DNA of 58,726 nt from Aeromonas caviae (GTDB lineage Bacteria; Pseudomonadota; Gammaproteobacteria; Enterobacterales; Aeromonadaceae), in NCBI RefSeq assembly GCF_000819785.1, contig NZ_CDBK01000079.1, forward strand, positions 626-59,351, written 5' to 3'. Below the pieces are notes generated by a model that ran no database searches, was not told where the DNA came from, and worked only from the letters and a program-made list of their open reading frames with translations. Below, piece by piece: positions 37,707 to 46,776 of the stretch (position 1 is its first letter; each line of letters opens with the position of its first letter). Made by a program: the position numbers and the translations under genes.

Positions 37707-38344
37707 CAGGGCGCCAGGCGCTCGATGTGCCAGCCGTCCCCCTCGCGGGTGTAATAGAAGCGATCGTGCAGACGATGCTCGCCCCCCTGCCAGAACTCCA
37801 CCGTCTCGATCCGCACCCGGAAACCACCCCAGAAGCTCGGCAGCGGCACCTCGCCATTGGCAAACTTCTGCTTGAGTTCGAGGAACTTGGCCTCCAGCAC
37901 GCCACGGGCCGAGATGCGGGTCGACTGTTTGGAGACCCAGGCGGCGATCTGGCTGTCCTTGGGACGGCTGTGGAAATACTTCATCACCTCGAAGGTGCTC
38001 ATCTTCTCCACCCGACCGGTCACGTGCACCTGTCTGTCCAGGGTGTGCCAGGGGAAGAGCAGGCTGATACGGGGGTTGCCCTCCAGCTGATGCGCCTTGC
38101 GGCTGCCCATGTTGGTGTAGAACACCATGCCTTCGGCATCGTAGTGCTTGAGCAGCACGGTGCGCTGCCAGGGCTGACCATCGGCATCCACGGTGCCCAC
38201 CACCATGGCGGTGGGATCGGTCAGTCTGGCCTCGCACGCCTGGGCCAGCCACTTCTCGAACAGGGCGAGGGGCTCGGCCGGCAGATCGGCCCGGTGCAGT
38301 CCACCCCTGGTGTATTCGCGACGCAGATCAGCCACATCCATCAT
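37706..38344 (-). CDS. pdxH: Pyridoxine/pyridoxamine 5'-phosphate oxidase
   Basis: An FMN enzyme making pyridoxal 5'-phosphate. 212 residues (E. coli 218): [22 protein letters not shown] at the N terminus, then [26 protein letters not shown] (FMN binding), [16 protein letters not shown] and [30 protein letters not shown], the family signature near the C terminus. The first of two ATG codons (38344) follows AAGGAAAA. It is cotranscribed with the LysR gene. Confidence 0.96.
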   Translation of the reverse strand: MMDVADLRREYTRGGLHRADLPAEPLALFEKWLAQACEARLTDPTAMVVGTVDADGQPWQRTVLLKHYDAEGMVFYTNMGSRKAHQLEGNPRISLLFPWHTLDRQVHVTGRVEKMSTFEVMKYFHSRPKDSQIAAWVSKQSTRISARGVLEAKFLELKQKFANGEVPLPSFWGGFRVRIETVEFWQGGEHRLHDRFYYTREGDGWHIERLAP

Positions 38345-38451
38345 CTTGATTTTCCTTCTCTCTTTCTCTGCCGCCCGTGCGGCGATGGGTGCAGGCATTG
38401 TGCGACGAGCGCGCCATGGGTACAAGCCTCGGGGCGGCCAAATGGCGGAGC

Positions 38452-38478
38452 AAAAAGAGAGGGAGGCTCATGCCTCCC
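38452..38478 (-). terminator. Terminator of the protease-lipoprotein unit
   Basis: On the minus strand GGGAGGC, ATGA loop, GCCTCCC, then TCTCTTTTTG, just after the lipoprotein stop. Confidence 0.8.
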
Positions 38479-38501
38479 CCTTTATGCCGATGACCGTCAG
38501 C

Positions 38502-38825
38502 CTACTGCTTGCCGTCAACCGGCGGGCAATGGGCCAGCATGCGCCGGTTGTAGTCCGCCGCATAGGCGCTCAGCCTGGCGTGGGCCTCCTTCTGATCCGG
38601 CTTGATGACATCCCCGAATCCGTCGAGATAGCGCACGCCGCAGCGCGCCTTGGCCGCCGCCTGCTGATCCGCCGCGATCCCGGGCGCCACCTCGCCGCGC
38701 CCGGCCCGCACGATCAGCCGGTAATCCTGCCTGGCGAGGCTGGCGCTGACCGCCTGCTCCAGGGTGTCAGCATCGGCCTGACAACCGCCGAGCAGGGTGA
38801 GCAGCAGCCCCCCGGCCAGTCTCAT
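38502..38825 (-). CDS. Small putative lipoprotein coupled to the metalloprotease
   Basis: 107 residues with lipoprotein signal (MRLAGGLLLTLLGGC, Cys 15), then about 90 soluble residues containing two further cysteines (AARCGVRYLDGF-type segment, and AHCPPVDGKQ at the end) that could form a disulfide. No family recognised. The ATGA overlap with the protease stop shows tight coupling, so it may act on or with the protease, for example as a secretion partner or inhibitor; this is inference. Confidence 0.7.
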   Translation of the reverse strand: MRLAGGLLLTLLGGCQADADTLEQAVSASLARQDYRLIVRAGRGEVAPGIAADQQAAAKARCGVRYLDGFGDVIKPDQKEAHARLSAYAADYNRRMLAHCPPVDGKQ

Positions 38826-40789
38826 GCCCGCCTCCGCTGCCAGCCCAGCAACGCCAGGGCCAGGGTCCAGAAGCCGAGGGCACCGCCGCCACCGCTTCCC
38901 CCCTCTTCACCGCGCTGGGTGACCGAGAGCTTGAGGGGACTGATGGCGAAGAAGATGTTGTCGCTGCACGCCACCTTCAAGCGGGCAGTGCCGTCCTGGC
39001 CCGCCGGGATGGTGACGCTCGCCGAGCCCGAGTTGGGTTTGCCGCTGGCAAGGGGAGTCCAGTTTGCCCCCTCGTCCCGGGTCATGAAGAGATCCACCTT
39101 GCTGCAGTTGATGGGGGCGGCATTGGTGCCGGCCACTTCCCAACTGATGGTCTGCGTCTTGCCCGCCCCCAGGGGGGTCACCACCGGGCTGGTCAGGGCA
39201 AAGGCCTTGCCGGTGTTGACCACCTGGATCTTCATGTCATCGCTGGCGACACCGCCCTTGCCGTCCCGCGCCGTGAGGCGGAAGTTCAGGTCCCGGTTGG
39301 TGGCAGGCCAGGCCTCCCCTATTGCCAGGGTGTTGGTGAGCAGGGAGGTGAGACTCGGCAGGATGCGCTCCGGCACGCTGGTCGGCGCCACGAAACGGAA
39401 CAGCGGGCGGCTGCCGTCGTCCACCATGGTGGCCGGGCTGCTCGACTCCGTCCCCAGATCGATCTGCTCCCAGGTGTAATTCAGCGGATCGCTGTCAAGA
39501 TCGGCCCCCGCCCCCTTGAGCACGAAGGGGGTGTTGGCAGGGATGACGTAGTCATTGCCTGCCGCCACCTGGGGCGCATTGTTGACCAGCGCCAACGGGG
39601 TGCCGCAATTTGGCTCCGTGGCCATGTGGGCCCGCATCTGCTCGATGGACTTGCTGTGGAAATAGGGCTCGCTGTGGGGCTGCAGATCTTCGTCTCCGCA
39701 GATCCCTGCATAGGCCATGATGGAGCTGCCGCTGCCCGGCTCCCAGGCCTGGCTTGGTTCCCGGTTGCCGCCGCCACAACTGCCTGTGGTGCCGTTGAAG
39801 GTGTGGTCTGCCCCGAACTGGTGACCAATCTCGTGGGCTACGTAGTCGATGAAGAAGGCATCCCCCACCGGCTCGGAGGAGCCCGTCATCCCCGCCGATT
39901 TGTCAGGGGTGCAGAGTACGCCCAGTCCCGCCAGGCCGCCGCCACCGGTGTTGACCACATGGCCGATGTCGAAGGCCCCCAGCCCCTTGGTCAGGGCATC
40001 GGCCTGCACCTGCATGTTGGCATCGATATCGCCGTCATCATTGTTGAAGGGATCGTTCGCCACGTCGGTGAAGATGATGGTGTCGTTGCCGCTGGCGAGC
40101 TGGAATTCGGCCGCCACGTCACGCTGGTAGACCTCGTTGACCCGGTTGAGCAGGGTGGTGATGGCGCCAAGACCCGCCTCCACGGTGCCGCCGTGATACT
40201 GGGTGTACTCCCCCGCCGCCGAGATGGCGATGACATAGCGCTTGCGCTCGTTGCCATCCACCAGCACCTGGCGGGCCAGCTTTTTGGCCTCGCCCCCGAT
40301 CACCTTGTCCGCCTCTTCTTCCAGCCGGCTGTGGGCATCTTGCTGGTAATAGACGGCATAGCCTTCCCCATTGCGAAGGGGATCGACGAACACCATCTTC
40401 CCTTCATGGCTGAACATGGCGTGGAATCCCTGGGGACCGAGATCGAAGCGCCCGGTCTCGCCCGGCGCCGCTTCGTTGTACCCCTTGAAGGCCAGGATAT
40501 CGGGATATTTGGCGGCCAGATCCGCCGGCAGCAGATCATAGGGTTGCAGGCTGAAGGTCACCTCCTTGCCATCCGGCAGAGGCAGAGTCAGGCGGCGCTC
40601 GCCCCCCTTCAGGGCAGCCAGGTAATCGGTGGAGACGGTGACGATGCGATACTGGCTGGCCCTCACCTCGTACCCATCGGCGGCGGTGGCCCGCGCCGTG
40701 ACCGTATGCCACTCGCCGGCCATCAGGTTGCCGGACGTCATCAGACCCGCCACCAGCACCGCCAGCGGAGAATATTTCATCAACTGCAT
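38822..40789 (-). CDS. Secreted zinc metalloprotease of the metzincin type with GlyGly-CTERM tail
   Basis: 655 residues: signal peptide (about 1-25, ending NLMAG), a propeptide-like region to about 180, then a reprolysin-like catalytic domain with VAHEIGHQFGADH (zinc ligands His 319, His 323 and His 329; Glu 320 catalytic) and Met-turn SIMAYAGIC. Next come PKD-like domains (NAPQVAAGNDYVIPANTPF onward). The C terminus is a GlyGly-CTERM tail: GGSGGGG, hydrophobic FWTLALALLGW, and RRR. Such tails are processed by rhombosortase after type II secretion. ATG 40789 follows AAAGGAA. Confidence 0.88.
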   Translation of the reverse strand: MQLMKYSPLAVLVAGLMTSGNLMAGEWHTVTARATAADGYEVRASQYRIVTVSTDYLAALKGGERRLTLPLPDGKEVTFSLQPYDLLPADLAAKYPDILAFKGYNEAAPGETGRFDLGPQGFHAMFSHEGKMVFVDPLRNGEGYAVYYQQDAHSRLEEEADKVIGGEAKKLARQVLVDGNERKRYVIAISAAGEYTQYHGGTVEAGLGAITTLLNRVNEVYQRDVAAEFQLASGNDTIIFTDVANDPFNNDDGDIDANMQVQADALTKGLGAFDIGHVVNTGGGGLAGLGVLCTPDKSAGMTGSSEPVGDAFFIDYVAHEIGHQFGADHTFNGTTGSCGGGNREPSQAWEPGSGSSIMAYAGICGDEDLQPHSEPYFHSKSIEQMRAHMATEPNCGTPLALVNNAPQVAAGNDYVIPANTPFVLKGAGADLDSDPLNYTWEQIDLGTESSSPATMVDDGSRPLFRFVAPTSVPERILPSLTSLLTNTLAIGEAWPATNRDLNFRLTARDGKGGVASDDMKIQVVNTGKAFALTSPVVTPLGAGKTQTISWEVAGTNAAPINCSKVDLFMTRDEGANWTPLASGKPNSGSASVTIPAGQDGTARLKVACSDNIFFAISPLKLSVTQRGEEGGSGGGGALGFWTLALALLGWQRRRA

Positions 40790-41000
40790 CTTTTTAATTC
40801 CTTTTTAAACGGATTCACCTGAACTGCCACGGCATCATTTGCCCGCTGGTCCGATTAGTCCAGCAACATCCTCTGTACATTCCCCGAATGGGGAAGGTTG
40901 CACCAATGCAGACTAGCCCCTATCATGGCGCGGATTTGTCCGTTCCAGAACCCCTCTTCGACGGGGCCGGTTCACTCTTTCTTTGGCCAAGGTTAATCTC

Positions 41001-42212
41001 ATGCTCAAGTCCCCACTGTTGCCCCGTTTCGGGGATCTGGTCGTTGCCATCGTTGACGATGTGCTAGGTCAGGGTCTTACCCTCGACCGCGCCTATGCAC
41101 GTCACTTCTCCGGCATCGAACTCAAACCGCAAGAACAGGCAAGGATTGCCCTGGTCACCGGCGATCTGCTGCGCCGCCTCAGCCTCTACTGCTTCCTCAC
41201 CGGCATCCAGGTCCGTCAGGCGGAGAAGAATGTCTGGCCGCTGCTGCACAGCTGGCACGCCTTCCACAAGATAGATCAGCCCAACCACCCGACCCTGGAT
41301 CGCTTCAACGAGGAGGCGTTCCGCCGCCGCCTGACCGAGGCCAAGAAGAACCCGGTGCTGATGGACGGCTGCCCTGCCTGGCTGGAAAAGCTCGGCAGCG
41401 AGCAACTGGGCGACGCCTGGCCGGCCGAGCGTGCCGCCCTGGCCTGGATGCCCAAGCGTTACCTGCGGGTCAACACCCTCAAGTGCACCCGGGACGAGCT
41501 GCAAGCCATGCTGGCCAAAGAGCATGTCACCACAGTGCCCGTCGACGGAGTGGAGACCGCCCTGCAAGTGACCTCGGACGCCGCCCTGTTCCGTACTCAG
41601 GCCTTTGCCGATGGCTGCTTCGAGCAGCAGGATGCCGGCTCCCAGCTGGTGGCCGCGGCCCTCGACGTCAAGCCCGGCATGCGGGTCATCGACGCCTGTG
41701 CCGGTGCCGGCGGCAAGACCCTGCACCTGGCCGCCATGATGCAGGGCAAGGGCCGTCTGCTGGCCATGGACGTGGAAGAGTGGAAACTGGAAAACCTCAA
41801 GCAGCGCGCCCGCCGCGCCGGTGCCCACAACGTGGAGACCCGGGTCATCACCAGCAGCAAGACCGTCAAGCGCCTTAAAGAAAGCGCCGATCGCGTGCTG
41901 CTGGACGTCCCCTGCTCCGGCCTTGGCGTGCTCAAGCGCAACCCGGATGCCAAGTGGCGCGACACCGCCGAGCGCCTGCCGGTGCTGGTCGCCCTGCAAG
42001 AGGAGATCCTGCAGCGCTACAGCCAGATGGTGAAGGTGGGCGGCCTACTGGTCTACGCCACCTGCTCCATCCTGCCCGAGGAGAACCGCCAGCAGGTGGA
42101 CAAGTTCCTCGCCGCCAACGAGCACTTCCGCCTGATCGGCGATCACAACGTCAGCCCGGCCGAGACCGGCTTCGACGGCTTCTACATGGCGCGCCTCGAA
42201 CGCATCGCCTGA
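41001..42212 (+). CDS. RsmB/NOP-type RNA (cytosine-5) methyltransferase
   Basis: 403 residues. N-terminal NusB-like helical part, then the SAM-dependent core: PKRYLRVNTLKC, DACAGAGGKTLHLA (motif I), DVPCSGLGVLKRNPDAKWR (motif IV with one catalytic cysteine) and YATCSILPEEN (motif VI with the second). The SAM pocket and both cysteines are intact. The family targets 16S or 23S rRNA cytosines; it is not the standard RsmB linked to fmt, so the site is unknown. ATG 41001 follows AAGGTTAATCTC. Confidence 0.87.
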   Translation: MLKSPLLPRFGDLVVAIVDDVLGQGLTLDRAYARHFSGIELKPQEQARIALVTGDLLRRLSLYCFLTGIQVRQAEKNVWPLLHSWHAFHKIDQPNHPTLDRFNEEAFRRRLTEAKKNPVLMDGCPAWLEKLGSEQLGDAWPAERAALAWMPKRYLRVNTLKCTRDELQAMLAKEHVTTVPVDGVETALQVTSDAALFRTQAFADGCFEQQDAGSQLVAAALDVKPGMRVIDACAGAGGKTLHLAAMMQGKGRLLAMDVEEWKLENLKQRARRAGAHNVETRVITSSKTVKRLKESADRVLLDVPCSGLGVLKRNPDAKWRDTAERLPVLVALQEEILQRYSQMVKVGGLLVYATCSILPEENRQQVDKFLAANEHFRLIGDHNVSPAETGFDGFYMARLERIA

Positions 42213-42232
42213 TGTCTGTCGTGGGCACAAAG

Positions 42233-42260
42233 AAAAGGGGAGCCAGTGGCTCCCCTTTTT
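42233..42260 (+). terminator. Terminator of the methyltransferase gene
   Basis: AAAAGGGGAGCC (42233-42244), AGT loop, GGCTCCCCTTTTT (42248-42260). Confidence 0.9.
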
Positions 42261-42279
42261 GCATGGTATGGATGCGGCC

Positions 42280-42624
42280 TTATTCGGCGGCAGCGTCATC
42301 CTGCTTGTGCTTGGCGGCAGTTTCCTTGATCAGGGTCTGCAGCTCGCCGGCCTGGAACATCTCGATCATGATGTCGCAACCACCGACCAGCTCGCCCTCG
42401 ACCCACAGTTGCGGGAAGGTGGGCCAGTTGGCGAATTTCGGCAGCTCGGCGCGGATGTCCGGGTTCTGCAGGATGTCGACATAGGCGAAAGGCTCGCCGC
42501 AGGACATCAGGGCCTGGGAGGCCTGGGCAGAGAAACCGCAGCTGGGCAGCTTGGGGGATCCCTTCATGTAGAGGATGATGGGATTCTCAGCCAACTGCTG
42601 TTTGATCTTTTCAATAGTTTCCAT
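42280..42624 (-). CDS. grxD: Monothiol glutaredoxin GrxD
   Basis: 114 residues with the monothiol CGFS active site (Cys 29, in LPSCGFSAQ), the WPTFPQLWVEGELVGGCDIM glutathione-binding segment, and TIEKIKQQL at the N terminus. GrxD carries and transfers 2Fe-2S clusters with BolA-type partners. The neighbour sodB on the opposite strand recalls the E. coli grxD-sodB arrangement. Confidence 0.96.
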   Translation of the reverse strand: METIEKIKQQLAENPIILYMKGSPKLPSCGFSAQASQALMSCGEPFAYVDILQNPDIRAELPKFANWPTFPQLWVEGELVGGCDIMIEMFQAGELQTLIKETAAKHKQDDAAAE

Positions 42625-42732
42625 AAATGCCTCACTGGAGCGATTTCGGCGGCCATTCTACTGCAATCCGGGCAGACCACAAACTGGCAAACCGTTGCGA
42701 ATGAAAGAAGTCATGCATCAATACGCCGCAGC

Positions 42733-42746
42733 TTGATCCGGATCAT
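42733..42746. promoter_or_regulatory. FNR-like dyad between grxD and sodB
   Basis: TTGATCCGGATCAT (42733-42746) matches TTGAT-N4-ATCAA at 9 of 10. It lies upstream of a probable sodB -10 element TACAAT (42786-42791; a -35 element is weak). Control of either gene by FNR is only an inference. Confidence 0.45.
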
Positions 42747-42911
42747 GGCAAGAATCAAGGGTTGTTCGCCCATCTTTGATACTGCTACAATCGACGGGCT
42801 TTGGGCCGTCTGGCCCCCTCATTTCAAGAACAATTCTTTTCAAGATAGAAAAGAGTACGCAATGTCTTGCAACCGTCGCCTTCGCACGGACCAGCCAATG
42901 GAGAGTAGAAA

Positions 42912-43496
42912 ATGGCTTTCGAACTTCCCGCTCTGCCCTATGCAATCAATGCTCTGGAACCGCACATCTCCCAGGAAACCCTGGAATACCACCATGGCAA
43001 GCACCACAACACCTACGTGGTCAACCTGAACAACCTGGTGCCGGGTACCGAGTTTGAAGGCAAGTCTCTGGAAGAGATCATCAAGACCTCCACTGGTGGC
43101 GTCTTCAACAACGCTGCCCAGATCTGGAACCACACCTTCTACTGGCACTGCCTCTCCCCGAACGGCGGTGGCGAGCCCACTGGCGCCCTGGCCGATGCCA
43201 TCACCAAGGCCTTCGGCTCCTTCGCCGAGTTCAAGGATGCGTTCACCAAGTCTGCCATCGGCAACTTCGGCTCCAGCTGGACCTGGCTGGTGAAAAAGGC
43301 TGACGGCTCCCTGGCCATAGTCAACACCTCCAACGCCGGTTGCCCGCTGACCGAAGCCGGTACCACCCCGCTGCTGACCGTCGACCTGTGGGAACACGCC
43401 TACTACATCGATTTCCGCAACCTGCGTCCGAAGTACATGGAAACCTTCTGGGCCCTGGTCAACTGGGAATTCGTGGCCAAGAACCTGGCTGCCTGA
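42912..43496 (+). CDS. sodB: Iron superoxide dismutase
   Basis: 194 residues, cytoplasmic. Metal ligands His 27, His 74, Asp 157 and His 161 lie in [28 protein letters not shown] and [16 protein letters not shown]. The [10 protein letters not shown] segment and the residue pattern are of the iron form. Start follows GGAGAGTAGAAA. Single gene with strong terminator. Confidence 0.97.
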   Translation: MAFELPALPYAINALEPHISQETLEYHHGKHHNTYVVNLNNLVPGTEFEGKSLEEIIKTSTGGVFNNAAQIWNHTFYWHCLSPNGGGEPTGALADAITKAFGSFAEFKDAFTKSAIGNFGSSWTWLVKKADGSLAIVNTSNAGCPLTEAGTTPLLTVDLWEHAYYIDFRNLRPKYMETFWALVNWEFVAKNLAA

Positions 43497-43511
43497 TAAG
43501 CCTTTCTTGCC

Positions 43512-43541
43512 AAAACGCCCCGCACTTGCGGGGCGTTTTTT
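43512..43541 (+). terminator. Terminator of sodB
   Basis: AAAACGCCCCGC (43512-43523), ACTT loop, GCGGGGCGTTTT (43528-43539) with two more T. Confidence 0.9.
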
Positions 43542-43605
43542 ATGGTCGAACACCTGCCATCGACAACAAAGGCGCCCTCAGGCGCCTTGTGGAAGATGAC
43601 CGTGC

Positions 43606-44418
43606 TTACTGGTCTATCTCGTCCATGTAATCGTCGAGGTTGCCATCATCCGCCGCCTCTGACTTCTGCTCCTGGAGCTCGGGTTTGCGGCCCGTCACCT
43701 TGCCATCGTTGTACTGCAAGTAGAAGTCCTTGGTCAGGGCGTAAGGATCCAGCGCGTTGTCAATGATGCGCTCCTGATCGATCAGCTTGGAGCGGGTGCC
43801 GAGGCCATCCAGTGCCCAGTGCACCACCTTCAGCGGGAAGGTCAGCAGGGCATAGGGGAAGTAGATGGTATCGATGGTATCCCCTACCAGTTGACGGGTG
43901 GTAGTGGGACCGTAGACCGGCACCATCAGATAGGCGCCATCCCCGATGTCGGCCTTGCCGAGCACGGTGTCCATCTCCAGTGTGTTGCGAGCCAGGCCCG
44001 CATGCTTGGCCACGTCGAACAGACCGAGCAGGCCCACAGTGGTGTTGAGGGTGAAGCGGCCCAGGTTGGTACCGGCCCCTTTCAGATCCCCCACCAGCAG
44101 GTGGTTTACCATGCTGCTCGGCTCGTCGAAGTTGTCCACGAAATTCTCGATGCTGTCCCTCACTCCTTGCGGGACATAGCGGGCATAGCCGTGTACCACG
44201 GGGCGCGCCACATAGGGCTCCAGCACGTCATAGTTGACGGCCCACATGGCACGGTTGGGCCCCTGGAAGGGGTCGCGAGGATCGCTGGCCGTGCTGGATG
44301 CCCCGGGGCGGCTCGGGGTCTCGCCGAGATCCAGGCTCTCCGGGCCCGGCTTGGGAGGGCCGCCCGCACAGCCCGCGAGCAGCAATGCCACCGCCAATGC
44401 TCCTGAACGCAGATACAT
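43606..44418 (-). CDS. mlaA: Phospholipid-binding lipoprotein MlaA (VacJ)
   Basis: 270 residues: lipoprotein signal (LLLAGC, Cys 17), then the MlaA domain with DPFQGPNRAMWAVNYDVLEPY, GVRDSIENFVDNFDEPSSMVNHLL and PVYGPTTTRQLVGD. MlaA sits in the outer membrane with porins and removes misplaced phospholipids from the outer leaflet. The tail after about 235 is charged (EQKSEAADDGNLDDYMDEIDQ). It lies 78 bases downstream of ccmI on the same strand with a hairpin between, so it may or may not be in the ccm transcript. Confidence 0.95.
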   Translation of the reverse strand: MYLRSGALAVALLLAGCAGGPPKPGPESLDLGETPSRPGASSTASDPRDPFQGPNRAMWAVNYDVLEPYVARPVVHGYARYVPQGVRDSIENFVDNFDEPSSMVNHLLVGDLKGAGTNLGRFTLNTTVGLLGLFDVAKHAGLARNTLEMDTVLGKADIGDGAYLMVPVYGPTTTRQLVGDTIDTIYFPYALLTFPLKVVHWALDGLGTRSKLIDQERIIDNALDPYALTKDFYLQYNDGKVTGRKPELQEQKSEAADDGNLDDYMDEIDQ

Positions 44419-44465
44419 ATGAAAGTCCTAAGATTTTTTTGGGTATTGATATGAATTATACAGGG

Positions 44466-44487
44466 GGCCCACCCCAAGGGGTGGGCC
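44466..44487. terminator. Hairpin between ccmI and mlaA
   Basis: GGCCCACCCC (44466-44475), AA, GGGGTGGGCC (44478-44487). Read on the minus strand it is followed by CCCTGTAT rather than a T-run, so it could be a weak terminator or an mRNA processing or stabilising element. Confidence 0.5.
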
Positions 44488-44496
44488 AAAAGCGTA

Positions 44497-45759
44497 TTAG
44501 AGGGCGTGATCGATGCGGATGTCAATCGGCGCTGTGGGGATGGTGCTGGTCGGCACGGTGACCGAAACCCCTTCAAAGGCGCCTTCCTTGTTCATGACGT
44601 TGCCGCCCCGGGAGAGGCGCGCCTTGAACTGCAGCTCGGCATGGGCCGCCAGCTTGCTCCCCGCCATCATGGCATCCCCGTCCCCCAGGGAGAGGGTGAG
44701 CGGGAGATGCGGGCCAGCAATGCGCTTGACCGCGATGGGCATGGGCGGACCGTTGGGGATCACCGCAAAGACGAACAGATGGGCATCTTCCGGCATCTTG
44801 ATGCCCGGCGCCAGGGTGATGTGCAGGGGGAACTCCCCCTCTTTCACCGCCAGCACCCCGGCTTGTGCCTGGCCTTCGGCAGACGGGGTAGTCACGGCGA
44901 TGCCACGCTGGACAAGCTGCTGCCTGGCGTACTCCATGGAGCGCTCCACCATGGTGTAGCGGGCCGAGCCCGGCTCCAGCAGCGGCAACATCCCCTGCCA
45001 GCGGTCGAGGGCGGTCTGGAAATCCTCTTTTTGCAGGGCCATGAAGGCGTGGACGGAGCGAGCCTCGATGTTGGCCGGGTCCTCGGTAATGACCGCCTGC
45101 AACAATTGATCCGCACGGGCTTCCTCCCCCGTCATCATCAGGGCCTGGGCATAGGGCACCGCTACCATGGCCTTCTGGGGCGCGAGAGCGTAGGCACGCT
45201 CCAGCGCCTCGCGGGCCATCTCGGGATCATTGCCATCCAGGGTCAGGCGCCCCAGCAGCAGCCAGCCACGGTAGTCGTTCGGTTCTTCTTTCAGCCGGGT
45301 TCGCAGGGCCAGGGTGAAGTCCAGCAGATCCTGCTCGGTCACCCGGGTGTCGCGCTCCACCAGGATGCGATTGCTGAGCTCCCCCAACCGGCTGCTGGCA
45401 TCCTGCCAGCGGCTCACCTCCTGCCAGGCGCCGAGCTTGGCGTAGAGGCCGATGCTCACCACCGCCAGCACCAGCACACCGGGGATCCAGATCAGGCTCT
45501 TGCCGCCACGGGCGGTCTGCTCCACGTCGGGAATGTCGTCCAGGAGGCTGCGCTGCAGCTCCACCAGGGATTCCGGCTCCTCCGCCAGTATCCCCTGCTC
45601 CCGCTCTTCCCCTATCTCCAGCAGGCGCTGGCGATAGAGCTGCTTGTTGAGGGCCGAGCGACTGATGCTCTGCCGGCCCTCGCCACGCCACAGCGGCACG
45701 ATCAGCGCCAGGCTCGCCAGCACCAGCAGGGCCGCACCCAGTATCCAGAATGGGGTCAT
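44497..45759 (-). CDS. ccmI: Cytochrome c maturation factor CcmI
   Basis: 420 residues: N-terminal helices (FWILGAALLVLASLALIVPLW and, after a basic loop, IWIPGVLVLAVVSIGLY), then a TPR region (GWLLLGRLTLDGNDPEMAREALERAYAL and NIEARSVHAFMALQKEDFQTALDRW). The C-terminal domain has PLHITLAPGIKMPEDAHLFVFAVI. CcmI presents apocytochrome to the CcmFH heme ligase. ATGA overlap with ccmH. Confidence 0.93.
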   Translation of the reverse strand: MTPFWILGAALLVLASLALIVPLWRGEGRQSISRSALNKQLYRQRLLEIGEEREQGILAEEPESLVELQRSLLDDIPDVEQTARGGKSLIWIPGVLVLAVVSIGLYAKLGAWQEVSRWQDASSRLGELSNRILVERDTRVTEQDLLDFTLALRTRLKEEPNDYRGWLLLGRLTLDGNDPEMAREALERAYALAPQKAMVAVPYAQALMMTGEEARADQLLQAVITEDPANIEARSVHAFMALQKEDFQTALDRWQGMLPLLEPGSARYTMVERSMEYARQQLVQRGIAVTTPSAEGQAQAGVLAVKEGEFPLHITLAPGIKMPEDAHLFVFAVIPNGPPMPIAVKRIAGPHLPLTLSLGDGDAMMAGSKLAAHAELQFKARLSRGGNVMNKEGAFEGVSVTVPTSTIPTAPIDIRIDHAL

Positions 45760-46235
45760 TGTTTCTCTTCCTCTTTGAGCAGGGCAGCCAGACGACGCTG
45801 CTCCTCCGCGCTCAGGGCGCTATCCGCCGGCGTGGCAGCCGCGGGACGACGGCGGCTTCGCACCACCACGGTGACGACGCCAATCACGATGACCAGCAAG
45901 GGGCCAAGCCAGAGGATCAGGGTCGAGGCCATCAGGGGGGGATCATAGAGAATGAAGTTGCCGTAGCGGGCCACCATGTAGTCCACCACTTCCTGCTTCT
46001 CCTTGCCCTCGCGCACCATCTGGTAGGTCTTGTCCCGCAGATCCTTGGCGAGCCCGGCGTTGGAATCCGCGATGTCCTGGTTTTGGCACTTGGGGCAGCG
46101 CAGCTCCTTAGTCAGCTCGCGAAAGGTCTGCTCTTGGGCGTCGCTGTCGAAGGTGTAGACGTCGATGGCGGCGCGGGCCTGTCCGGCGCAGACGAGACCG
46201 GCCAGCAGCAACAGGGATGCAATCAGTGTTTTCAT
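45756..46235 (-). CDS. ccmH: Cytochrome c maturation protein CcmH
   Basis: 159 residues with a signal peptide (cleavage after about residue 22, ARA), the redox motif LRCPKCQNQ (Cys 47 and 50), FILYDPPL, one membrane helix (STLILWLGPLLVIVIGVVTVVV) and a charged cytoplasmic tail. It reduces the apocytochrome heme-binding thiols as part of the heme ligase. It is the short form, with the TPR part encoded separately in ccmI. Confidence 0.95.
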   Translation of the reverse strand: MKTLIASLLLLAGLVCAGQARAAIDVYTFDSDAQEQTFRELTKELRCPKCQNQDIADSNAGLAKDLRDKTYQMVREGKEKQEVVDYMVARYGNFILYDPPLMASTLILWLGPLLVIVIGVVTVVVRSRRRPAAATPADSALSAEEQRRLAALLKEEEKQ

Positions 46236-46245
46236 CGGGGAGGCC

Positions 46246-46776
46246 TCACTTCATGGCATCGAAGATGGGTTTGAGAGTCGACGCCCAGACGTCTGGGTTG
46301 ATGTCCCCCACGTGGCGATAGCGGATGATGCCCTGGCTGTCGATGAAGAAGGTCTCCGGCGCGCCATAGACACCGAGATCCAGCCCCAGCATGCCGTCCG
46401 GATCATAGAGGTTGATCTGGTAGGGATTGCCAAGCTCCGCCAGCCACTTGATGGCCTTGTCACGCTCATCCTTGTAGTTCATGCCGACGATGTAGATCCC
46501 CTGCCCCGCCAGCTCCTTGAGGTAGGTGTGTTCCCCGTAACAGGTCGGGCACCAGGTGGCCCAGACGTTGAGCAGCATGGGGCGCCCCTTGAGGATGCTC
46601 CTGTCGTGCTGCTTGCCCAGGTCATAGATGTCCTGCAGGGTGAACACGGGCACCTCCTTGTCCACCATCACGGATTCGAGCTTGGTGGGATCGGAGTAGA
46701 GCCCCTTGAACAGAAACACGGCCCCCATCAGGAAGATGATGAAGGGCAGCAGATAGAGCCAGGTCTTCTTGCTCAT
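46246..46776 (-). CDS. ccmG: Thiol:disulfide oxidoreductase CcmG (DsbE)
   Basis: 176 residues: N-terminal anchor (LLPFIIFLMGAVFLFKGL) and periplasmic thioredoxin fold with active site WATWCPTCYGEH (Cys 76 and 79), and GAPETFFIDSQG with the cis-proline region. It keeps CcmH and apocytochrome reduced. ATGA overlap with the ccmF stop. Confidence 0.95.
   Translation of the reverse strand: MSKKTWLYLLPFIIFLMGAVFLFKGLYSDPTKLESVMVDKEVPVFTLQDIYDLGKQHDRSILKGRPMLLNVWATWCPTCYGEHTYLKELAGQGIYIVGMNYKDERDKAIKWLAELGNPYQINLYDPDGMLGLDLGVYGAPETFFIDSQGIIRYRHVGDINPDVWASTLKPIFDAMK

Noticed and set aside
36685..37905. A possible frameshift or fusion joining pdxH and the LysR gene
   Set aside because: Both proteins have full family length in their own frames; the overlap is a normal stop-start coupling.
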